Below, piece by piece: positions 49,512-56,648 of a stretch of 64,000 bases of DNA (positions are counted from its first letter, which is position 1; the number at the start of each line of letters is the position of its first letter). Under the pieces are notes generated by a model, which made no database searches, was not told the DNA's origin, and was given only the letters and a program-made list of their open reading frames with translations. A program made the position numbers and the translations under genes. The stretch spans positions 5,496,501 through 5,560,500 of the forward strand of contig NZ_WBXN01000004.1 in assembly GCF_008973465.1 (NCBI RefSeq), written 5' to 3'. Source of the DNA: Streptomyces sp. SS1-1. Its GTDB lineage: Bacteria > Actinomycetota > Actinomycetes > Streptomycetales > Streptomycetaceae.

Positions 49512-51347
49512 TCAGTCGAGGGGGACCTCGGCGCGCCAGTCCACGTCCTCGCGCCACTCGGGCTGTTCGGACTTGCGCAGCAGGAACCCGCCCAGCGCCA
49601 GCACGTCGATGTCGGTGCGCATGAAGCAGGTGTAGGCCTCCTGGGGGGTGTTCACGATCGGTTCACCCCGCACGTTGAAGGACGTGTTCACCACGACGCT
49701 GCTGCCCGTCTCCCGCTCGACGGCCGTCAGCAGCCGGTGATAGCCGGGGTTGTCCCGGGGCCCCACGGTCTGCACCCGCGCCGAGTGGTCCACGTGCGTG
49801 ACCGCGGGTATCACCGACCGGACCACCTTCAGCAGGTCGATGCCCGTCAGACCGGGAGCCGCCTCGGTGGTCAGGCGTGCCGCCTGCGCGACCGGCGCGA
49901 CGACGAGCATGTACGGGCTCTCCTGCGGCAGATCGAAGAAGTCCTTGGCGTCCTCGGCCCGCACAGAGGGGGCGAACGGCCGGAACGACTCCCGGAACTT
50001 GATCTTCAGGTTCATCACCGACTGGGTCCGCGGGTCGCGCGCGTCCCCCAGGATCGACCGCGACCCGAGCGCCCGCGGACCGAACTCCATCCGGCCCTGG
50101 AACCAGCCCACGACCATGCCGGCGGCGATCGACCGGGCGACCTCGGCGGTCAGCTCGTCCTCGTCCAGACGGTGGTGGGGGATGCCGGCCGAGGTCAGAT
50201 AGGCCGCGATGCCGTCGTCGTCGTAGGAGGGGCCGAGCAGCGCCCCGGACATCGCGTCGTGTCCGGCGGCCACATGGGGCCGTCCCGCGCCCCGGTCCAC
50301 CGCGACCGCCAGCGCCGCGCCCAGGGCCCCTCCGGCGTCACCTGCCGCCGGCTGCACCCACACCTCGTCGAACAGCGACCCCGCGACGATCTTCCCGTTC
50401 GCCACGCAGTTCAGCGCCACGCCGCCGGCCATGCACAGACGTGACTCGCCGGTCAGCTCCCGCGCCGTCCGCGCGAGCCGGAGCACGACCTCCTCCGTCA
50501 CCTGCTGCACCGAGGCGGCCAGGTCGAACTCCCGCCGTGTCAGCTCCCCCTCGGGTTCACGGCGCGGCCCGCCGAACAGCCTCTCGAACCCGGCGCCGGT
50601 CATCACCTGGCCGCTCAGGAACTCGAAGTAGCGCATGTTCAGCCGGAACGACCCGTCCGCCTTGACGTCGATGAGCCGTTCCCGGATCAGGTCGGCGTAC
50701 CGCGGCTCGCCGTAGGGCGCGAGGCCCATCAGCTTGTACTCCCCGGAGTCCACCTTGAATCCGCAGAAGTACGTGAAGGCCGAGTACAGCAGGCCGAGCG
50801 AGTGCGGGAAGCGGATCTCCGCCAGCGGTTCGAGGCGGGTGCCGCGCCCGTGCCAGAGCGTGGTGGTCGCCCACTCGCCGACGCCGTCGACGCACAGCAC
50901 CGCCGCCGACTCGTACGGGCTCGCGAGGAACGCCGACGCGGCGTGCGACTCGTGGTGGCGCCGGACCTCGACGGGCGGCACCGGGCCCCGGTCCAGGGCC
51001 TCCAGTTCGCGGCGGACCACGTCGTCGGCCCGCCGTTTCCACGACCACCAGCCGGGCAGCGTGTCACGGAACGACGCGAGTCCGTACGGGACCGCGCCCA
51101 GGTAGGTCGCGAGGACGCGGCGGAACTTGAGCGCCGGATCCTCGTAGTAGGCGACCTTCGACACGTCGGCCAGGGTGACGCCGGCCTCCCGCAGGCAGTA
51201 CGCGACCGCCTCGGCCGGGAAGCCGGGGTCGTGGCGGCGGCGGGTGAAGCGCTCCTCCTGCGCGGCCGCCACGGGCCGGCCGTCGGAGACCAGCGCGGCG
51301 GCGCTGTCGTGGTAGTAGGCGGAGATGCCGAGAACCAGATCAGACAT
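49512..51347 (-). CDS. NodU/CmcH-type O-carbamoyltransferase (copy 1)
   Basis: 611 residues, the family's full length. The N-terminal Kae1-like domain has VLGISAYYHDSAAALV, the metal-binding VRRHHESHAASAF and the ATP-site Asp in VLCVDGVGEWATTT. The C-terminal YrdC-like part has GRMEFGPRALGSRSILGD and FRESFRPFAPSV, then VVNTSFNVRGEP. These enzymes make carbamoyl-adenylate from carbamoyl phosphate and ATP and transfer the carbamoyl group to a hydroxyl. The start overlaps the diiron-protein stop by 8 bases. Similarity is closest to nodulation and polysaccharide types; the acceptor is unknown. Confidence 0.94.
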   Translation of the reverse strand: MSDLVLGISAYYHDSAAALVSDGRPVAAAQEERFTRRRHDPGFPAEAVAYCLREAGVTLADVSKVAYYEDPALKFRRVLATYLGAVPYGLASFRDTLPGWWSWKRRADDVVRRELEALDRGPVPPVEVRRHHESHAASAFLASPYESAAVLCVDGVGEWATTTLWHGRGTRLEPLAEIRFPHSLGLLYSAFTYFCGFKVDSGEYKLMGLAPYGEPRYADLIRERLIDVKADGSFRLNMRYFEFLSGQVMTGAGFERLFGGPRREPEGELTRREFDLAASVQQVTEEVVLRLARTARELTGESRLCMAGGVALNCVANGKIVAGSLFDEVWVQPAAGDAGGALGAALAVAVDRGAGRPHVAAGHDAMSGALLGPSYDDDGIAAYLTSAGIPHHRLDEDELTAEVARSIAAGMVVGWFQGRMEFGPRALGSRSILGDARDPRTQSVMNLKIKFRESFRPFAPSVRAEDAKDFFDLPQESPYMLVVAPVAQAARLTTEAAPGLTGIDLLKVVRSVIPAVTHVDHSARVQTVGPRDNPGYHRLLTAVERETGSSVVVNTSFNVRGEPIVNTPQEAYTCFMRTDIDVLALGGFLLRKSEQPEWREDVDWRAEVPLD

Positions 51348-53487
51348 GGGCGGAGGCCTCCACTCGGGCGCGACGGGCCGCGTTGCGGGCCCGCAGTCCG
51401 GACGGCGGGTTCAGCGAGCGGTAACCGGTCCGGATCCGGTCCCACGCGTCGGCGCGAGCCGTCGGCGGCAGCTGGGTGAGATAGCTGTCGACGGCGTCGG
51501 CGGCCCACGCGGAGTGCCCGGTCGCGACGTTGTCGATGGTGTTGTGGACGTCCACGAACATGGTGCTGAAACCGTGGTGCGCGAGCGCCTGCCGGGCGCG
51601 GCGGTAGCTGCCGCCGACACCGGAGAGTTCCATGGCCAGGTTCAGGCCGAGGATCTCCGGTTCGTACGTGCGCGGGAAGCGGCCGATCGCCAGCCAGTAC
51701 ACCGGCAGTTCGAACGACCGGTCCCGGAAGGCGGGCCAGGCGGCGAACTCGGGTGAACGGGTCGGCGGCAGATCGACGCCCATCTCCCGCAGCACCGCAC
51801 GGTAGATCAGCGGGTGGTTCAACTCCGGCTCGCCGTTGCCCAGTTCGTCCCAGTAGGTGGCGAACAGGAACTGGCCGCGCTCGGTGGCCGCGAGCTGGTA
51901 GTCGGTGTGGCCGGCCAGCCAGGCGCCGTCGATGAGGGTGAGCGGGGCGAGTTGCAGCGTCGAGTCGATGAGGGAGGCGCGGTCCGGCAGCGGCGCGTCC
52001 GTGCCCTCCTGGAACTCGCTGTTGTGCAGGTCGTGCTGGTCGAGCAGCCAGGGGCGCAGACCGTCCGCCGGGGGTGCCGCGGGCAGCGGCGGGTCCGTCC
52101 TGCCCATGCCGTACCGGGAGCGTGCCAGCCATCCCTCGACGTAGCGCAGGGCGTAGTGCCGGGTGGCGGGCGTGAGCGTGCGGCGCAGCAGGCGCGGGTA
52201 CGCCTCCCGGGGGCCGGCCGGGGCGCCGCCGTCCTCGTCCGGCGCGGTGGGTGCCGTACGCAGGGCGAGGGTGGGAGGCCGGTACGCGGCGGGCCGGGGC
52301 CGCGCGCGCTCGGCCGGCTCCGTCGGCAGCGCGTCGATCCACCGTCTGATCACGGCCAGGTCCTCGTCGGGGAAGACCCGGAACATCCGGCCGTTCTCCG
52401 ACACCAGTTCGCCGGTGAGGCGGCTCGCCCCCGACCGGCCCGGCCGCACCAGGCGGCTTCCGGCGAGCGCGGCCAGGAACGGTTCCGGGTCGGTGCGCGC
52501 CTCGATGAGCCACTCCTTGAGGGGACGCCCGCGCAGCACGAAACGGTCGTGGTACGCCGACGCCTCACGGGCCCGCGCGCGCATCAGCTCGGCCATCTCG
52601 AAGGCCGGGTCACGGGCCGCGTCCAGCTCCCGGTACGCCTCCTCGCTCCAGCGGCGCAGGGCGGCGAACGCCCATGCGAAGCCCCGCTCGACCGAGGCGG
52701 CGCCGGCCGGGCCGGTCGCGTCGGTGAACGCGGCCGCGATCTCGCGTGCGTCGTCCACAGCGGGGGGCCGTCCCGGTGTCCGGGCCCGGCCCGGGTCCAG
52801 CGCGGCCCAGTCCGCCACGTCCGGGAACAGCTCCCGCACCCCCGCGAGCGGGGGCGGCAGTCCGGCGGCCCGCAGGCACAGGTCGAGGCCGATGATCTCT
52901 CCCCGGTACCGGCCCGGACGGCGGCTCATCGTCAGTGCGAGGGCCGGCAGATGGAAGGAGGTGTCCGCGACGCGGCGGTCACGGGCCAGCGCGGCGGCCG
53001 GACGCGCGTGCGCCGCGACCCGGACGTGCCGCATCAGCGCCAGGTGCGCGTCGCCGCGGGACGCGCCCGGATGCCCGGCGCCGACATCGGACGCGAACTG
53101 GGCGAGCAGACGCAGGGTGACGGGCTCCTCCGCGTTGCCGGGTTCGCTCAGCCACTGCAGCCAGGCTCCCGAGACCAGGGCCAGCGGCGCGCTGGCGAGC
53201 ACCGCCCGGCGCACCAGGACGTCCTCGCAGCCCTCGCGCCCGGCTTCGGCGAAGAGGGCCGTGAACCGGTCCCGTTGAGCGTCGGCCCACGCCGTGACCG
53301 CCGCGGGACCGCCGCCGAGCGCGTCGGCGTGAGGGGCGGCGTCCAGTTCACCGGCGAGCGCGGAGCGCAGGGTGTCGGGGAACGGGGTGTCCTCGGGTTC
53401 GCAGACCCGCGCGAACACCGTCCGGGCCGGCAGGGCCGCAGTCCCGTCGTGCTCCGCCCGGTCAGAACATGGGGTAGATGGAGGCAT
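51340..53487 (-). CDS. Tandem heme-oxygenase-like diiron protein (HDO), N-terminal copy degenerate
   Basis: 715 residues of the iron-containing redox enzyme family. The C-terminal domain (about 500-700) carries ligand candidates in FATYWDELGNGEPELNHPL (Glu548, His558), PEILGLNLAMEL (Glu611) and VDVHNTIDNVATGHS (Asp646, His648, His658). Residues about 95-290 align by eye as a second copy: APLALVSGAWL with APLTLIDGAWL, then SFHLPALAL with SFELPVYWL and EIIGLDLCL with EILGLNLAM. The WDELGNG and VDVHNTID blocks there are SDVGAGH and VDDAREIA, so metal binding is lost. HDO enzymes do N-oxygenation, desaturation or C-C cleavage; the substrate here is unknown. The start is embedded in the 29-aa gene. 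Confidence 0.85.
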   Translation of the reverse strand: MPPSTPCSDRAEHDGTAALPARTVFARVCEPEDTPFPDTLRSALAGELDAAPHADALGGGPAAVTAWADAQRDRFTALFAEAGREGCEDVLVRRAVLASAPLALVSGAWLQWLSEPGNAEEPVTLRLLAQFASDVGAGHPGASRGDAHLALMRHVRVAAHARPAAALARDRRVADTSFHLPALALTMSRRPGRYRGEIIGLDLCLRAAGLPPPLAGVRELFPDVADWAALDPGRARTPGRPPAVDDAREIAAAFTDATGPAGAASVERGFAWAFAALRRWSEEAYRELDAARDPAFEMAELMRARAREASAYHDRFVLRGRPLKEWLIEARTDPEPFLAALAGSRLVRPGRSGASRLTGELVSENGRMFRVFPDEDLAVIRRWIDALPTEPAERARPRPAAYRPPTLALRTAPTAPDEDGGAPAGPREAYPRLLRRTLTPATRHYALRYVEGWLARSRYGMGRTDPPLPAAPPADGLRPWLLDQHDLHNSEFQEGTDAPLPDRASLIDSTLQLAPLTLIDGAWLAGHTDYQLAATERGQFLFATYWDELGNGEPELNHPLIYRAVLREMGVDLPPTRSPEFAAWPAFRDRSFELPVYWLAIGRFPRTYEPEILGLNLAMELSGVGGSYRRARQALAHHGFSTMFVDVHNTIDNVATGHSAWAADAVDSYLTQLPPTARADAWDRIRTGYRSLNPPSGLRARNAARRARVEASAHV

Positions 53488-53551
53488 CGCCCTTCGCCTT
53501 CTTCTTGCGACGGCCGAACAGCCTGGCGATCAGCGACCGCAGGAAAGCCAT
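53462..53551 (-). CDS. 29-aa basic peptide, translationally coupled to the diiron protein
   Basis: The complement encodes MAFLRSLIARLFGRRKKK followed by AKGDASIYPMF. It has an amphipathic, basic N-terminal helix and a distinct end, D-A-S-I-Y-P-M-F. GAGGTGA, a near-perfect anti-16S match, lies 5 bases before the ATG, one of the best ribosome sites in the cluster. The last 26 bases overlap the diiron-protein start in another frame. A real product is therefore likely. It could be a membrane-associated scaffold, a leader for coupling or a modified peptide; no function is known to me. Confidence 0.65.
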   Translation of the reverse strand: MAFLRSLIARLFGRRKKKAKGDASIYPMF

Positions 53552-53584
53552 GGAAATCACCTCAGTTCGCGTCGGGGCGGGGCC

Positions 53585-54619
53585 TCACGTCAGTCCGAGG
53601 TCGTCCGCCAGTACCTGGGCCACGAGGTCGTTGCCGTCGTCGGTGTAGTGGCCCCGGTCGACGAAGAGCCAGTCCGAGGGGCCGGCCGTCGCGGCGAGCC
53701 GGGCGGGTGTGTCGACGAACGGGACGCCCTTGCGCGCGCAGGCCTCGCCGAGCGCGGCGGCGTAGGCGGCTCCCGTCTCCATGCTGCCGACGTCGCCGTA
53801 CCGTTCCTCCCACGTGCCGTAGTCGGAGACGGTGTCGAACTCGTCGAACAGGAGCTTCTCCTGAGGTGCCGGTGTCTCGCGCACCCAGGTGGCGAGCGGC
53901 TGGAGGGCGAAGCTGACCCGGGCGCCGGTCGCGGCGGCCATCACGAGCCAGTTGTCGAGGTTGCGCAGGGTCACGTCGACGGCCGTCCGGATCATGCCCG
54001 CCGTCGTCGGCCGGCCCGGCGCCGGCGCGACCGACTGCGAGGCGGGCCGGGGCCCGGCCCGCCACCGCCGGGGCCTGGCCGTGTCGGTGTGGCGCGCACG
54101 GAGCTCCTGCATCTTCTCGAAGTACTCGTTGCAGAAGAAGAACGGCTCCTGCTCGCCGACGTCCGCGCCGGTCAGCTGCCCCATGACCAGCGTGTTGAAG
54201 CCGCTGACCACGACGATCTCGTCGACCGGCGGCAGCAGGTGCCGGTGCAGCATGAACAGCAGCAGTTCCTGGGTGGAGTTGAGGTACGGGGCGCCGAAGG
54301 TGAACCAGGGGCGGCTCGAGGCGTGCTTCGTCCACAACCGGGAGGCGATGGTCGTCGCGTCGCTCGTCGCGCCGTACCCCAGGGAGACCGAGCCGCCGAC
54401 GAGCAGCCGCACGGGTCCCTCGAGCCGTTCGCCGCCGACGGAGCCGGTGCCGTCCGGGCCGTGCGAGATCCGGAACCCGAGCCGGTCCGTGTTGATCGCC
54501 GCGGACCGGAAGTTCGGGCGGTTGAAATACATCAGATACGGCAGGTACCGCATCTCCCCGCGGTCCAGGAAATCGAGATAGTCGGACAGCTGGGGCGTCA
54601 ACAGCTCGGTCTGCCGCAC
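53585..54619 (-). CDS. SGNH/GDSL-fold hydrolase-like protein
   Basis: A 344-residue cytoplasmic protein. VRLLVGGSVSLGYGATSDA is the block I motif with the nucleophile Ser (G-G-S in place of G-D-S); VVVSGFNTLVMGQLTG resembles the block III Gly/Asn region; FVDRGHYTDDGNDLVAQVLA is block V with D-x-x-H. Such proteins transfer or remove acyl groups on sugars and peptides and often sit beside carbamoyltransferases. The GTG at 54619 lies 10 bases after GGAGG; the adjacent TTG at 54622 has better spacing (7) and may be the true start. It is the first gene of the minus-strand operon leading to the carbamoyltransferase. Confidence 0.78.
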   Translation of the reverse strand: MRQTELLTPQLSDYLDFLDRGEMRYLPYLMYFNRPNFRSAAINTDRLGFRISHGPDGTGSVGGERLEGPVRLLVGGSVSLGYGATSDATTIASRLWTKHASSRPWFTFGAPYLNSTQELLLFMLHRHLLPPVDEIVVVSGFNTLVMGQLTGADVGEQEPFFFCNEYFEKMQELRARHTDTARPRRWRAGPRPASQSVAPAPGRPTTAGMIRTAVDVTLRNLDNWLVMAAATGARVSFALQPLATWVRETPAPQEKLLFDEFDTVSDYGTWEERYGDVGSMETGAAYAAALGEACARKGVPFVDTPARLAATAGPSDWLFVDRGHYTDDGNDLVAQVLADDLGLT

Positions 54620-54826
54620 CAAAGGACGACCTCCATTCGCCAGCAGGCGGCCCTCCGGCCGGAAACCCTGCCCGCAACCTAATGCCCGCCCGCCGGCGCT
54701 GCGTGTCCCGTAAAAGGGCTCCCGGCCGGCTCCCGGAGAACCCACCCCGGCGCGCGTGCGCGCGTGTTAGCCTCGGCGCGATTCCGACGGGGGAACGACC
54801 GTCGTCGCCGACCACGCGGAGGCGTG

Positions 54827-55321
54827 ATGACCGAGAACGGGGCCAGGGACATCTCGCTGCGGCCGCTGACCGAGGACGACATCCCCGTCCTCTTCGAGAT
54901 CCAGCTCGACGAGGACGCCCAGTGGCTGGCCGCCTTCACCGACGCCGAAGCCGCCCGCGACGCCGCCGCCTTCGAGCGGAAGTACCGCAAGATCCTCGCC
55001 GACGAGGAGATCGTCAACCGGGTCGTGGAGGTGGACGGTGAGATCGTCGGGAGCGTCGCCACGTTCCCGATGGAGGGCGACACCGAACTCACCTACTGGA
55101 TCCGCAAGGACTGGTGGGGCAGGGGAGTCGCCTCCGCGGCCGTCGCGGGGCTGCTCGCCGAGGTGAAGCACCGGCCGATCCACGCCCGGGTCGTGGAGGA
55201 CAACACCGGCTCCGTGCGGGTCCTGGAGCGCAACGGTTTCGTGCGCGTCGGCAGCGAGGACTCCTTCGCGCCCGGCCGCCAGGCCACCGTCACCGAGCTG
55301 ATCTTCATGCTGGCCGGCTGA
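54827..55321 (+). CDS. GNAT-family N-acetyltransferase (RimJ-like)
   Basis: A 164-residue GNAT protein: ISLRPLTEDDIPVLFEIQLD, GEIVGSVATFPMEGDTELTY, YWIRKDWWGRGVASAAVAGL (acetyl-CoA pyrophosphate loop, R-G-V-A-S) and VVEDNTGSVRVLERNGFVRV. It transfers acetyl to an amine, as in RimJ/RimL and many self-resistance enzymes. The GGAGGCG site precedes the ATG at 54827, and TTAGCCT near 54770 could be a -10. It is divergent from the SGNH operon and ends in a terminator, so it is monocistronic. Its role may be resistance by acetylation of a free amine. Confidence 0.88.
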   Translation: MTENGARDISLRPLTEDDIPVLFEIQLDEDAQWLAAFTDAEAARDAAAFERKYRKILADEEIVNRVVEVDGEIVGSVATFPMEGDTELTYWIRKDWWGRGVASAAVAGLLAEVKHRPIHARVVEDNTGSVRVLERNGFVRVGSEDSFAPGRQATVTELIFMLAG

Positions 55322-55348
55322 CCCGGCCCCGGATCCAGGGACGACGCG

Positions 55349-55380
55349 AGCGGCGCGGGGTTCGTCCACCCCGCGCCGCT
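55349..55380 (+). terminator. Terminator after GNAT gene
   Basis: AGCGGCGCGGGG (55349-55360), 8-base loop, exact complement at 55369-55380, 27 bp after the stop. Confidence 0.75.
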
Positions 55381-55433
55381 TCGGCGTGCCCGCGCCCGGT
55401 GCCCTCTTCCCGTGCCCGTCCTTTCCGTTCGCA

Positions 55434-55462
55434 TTCCAAGTGCCGAAAAGAAACAGTTGGAC
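55434..55462 (+). promoter_or_regulatory. StrR/NovG-type operator for the desaturase-amidinotransferase-ABC operon
   Basis: TTCCAAGTG - 11 bp - CAGTTGGAC, 14 of 18 matches to the StrR/NovG pattern. TTGACA at 55490-55495 lies 27 bp downstream, a sensible place for an activator upstream of a -35; a TAGCGT word at 55510-55515 is a poorly spaced -10. The whole 55322-55670 gap (349 bp) holds no gene I can support. Confidence 0.65.
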
Positions 55463-55670
55463 ACCGGCCGCGCCACCGCCGGCACATCGTTGACAGTCAC
55501 GCCCGCGGATAGCGTCGTCGCCGAATCCCGGGCTCCGTCATCCATGGCGCCCATTTCCCGATTCCCGACATCCGCGACGGCCCTTCCCGGCGCCCGCGCA
55601 CAGGTGCCGGGAATCACCACTGCGGTGAATCACCGGACGGTCCGCCATGCGTACGAAAGGTGCTGGTGAA

Positions 55671-56648
55671 ATGGTCGATGCCAAGCCGCGACGGTTCTGG
55701 CGCAACAGCCCGGCGGACGCGATCCTGCTGGCCATCACACTGACGCAGTTCACCGGCACGATCCTGCTCGCCGCGCTGACCCCGGACGGCCTGTGGCCCC
55801 GGCTCGCGTCCGCGGCGCTGGTCACGGCCATGATGACGTACTCGATCATCGTGGTGACGCATCTGTTCGTTCATCAGCCCTGGTTCACCGACAGCCGTCT
55901 CAACAGCCTGCTGTCGGGGATCAGTTCGGCGAACATCGCGCAGTCCGTGCAGGCCTACCACCTCACCCACGTACGCAACCACCATCGCTACAACAACGAC
56001 CGCAAGCGCGACGGGACCACCGCCGACATCACCTCCACCTTCCGGCACGGCCGCGAGGGGGAGCACGCCCGTCTGTGGTGGTACCTCGTGCGCGGACTCG
56101 CCGGCTCCGCCCAGGAGTGGGCCCTGACCTGGGTGGCGCTCGGCCGGGGCTGCGCGGTCGGCCGCCGTGAGACCACGCTGCTGAGCCTGGCGGCCCGCCA
56201 CCCCGAGCGCCGCGCCGCCGAGCTGCGGCAGATCCGCTGGGACCGGCTCGCGCTCCTCGCGTTCACGGCGCTCCTCGCAATCCTGTCCTGGCAGTGGACC
56301 GTGCTGTGCTATCTGCCCTCGGTGGCCCTCGCGTTCACCCTGGTCAACATCCAGAACTACTACCGGCACTTCGGCGCCGAGCCCGAGAGCCGGTACGCCA
56401 ACTCGGTGAGCCACTACGGCCGGCTGTACAACCTGCTGACCTTCAACGACGGCTACCACCAGGAGCACCACCTGCGGCCCGCGACGCACTGGAGCCGGCT
56501 GCCCGAGGTCGCCGAGGAGTACCAGGAGCGGTTCGAGGAGGCCGGACGTGTGGTCTCCCCGGTGCCCGCCCTCGTCGGCTTCCTGGACACGGGGCGCGCC
56601 GCCCGGACGAGCCGGCCGGCCAGCCGTCGAGGAAGGAGCGGTACGTGA
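55671..56648 (+). CDS. Membrane fatty-acid-desaturase-fold diiron oxygenase (copy 2)
   Basis: A 325-residue membrane protein. Helices near 20-40 (AILLAITLTQFTGTILLAAL), 45-65 and 200-235 frame the His clusters HLFVHQ, YHLTHVRNHHRYNN, NYYRHFG and HQEHHLRP. The motif spacing resembles alkane-hydroxylase/desaturase proteins more than copy 1, so the two are not recent duplicates. An ATG at 55647 is also open; I prefer 55671. The stop and the next GTG overlap as GTGA. It is the first gene of the operon controlled by the operator at 55434. Confidence 0.87.
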   Translation: MVDAKPRRFWRNSPADAILLAITLTQFTGTILLAALTPDGLWPRLASAALVTAMMTYSIIVVTHLFVHQPWFTDSRLNSLLSGISSANIAQSVQAYHLTHVRNHHRYNNDRKRDGTTADITSTFRHGREGEHARLWWYLVRGLAGSAQEWALTWVALGRGCAVGRRETTLLSLAARHPERRAAELRQIRWDRLALLAFTALLAILSWQWTVLCYLPSVALAFTLVNIQNYYRHFGAEPESRYANSVSHYGRLYNLLTFNDGYHQEHHLRPATHWSRLPEVAEEYQERFEEAGRVVSPVPALVGFLDTGRAARTSRPASRRGRSGT

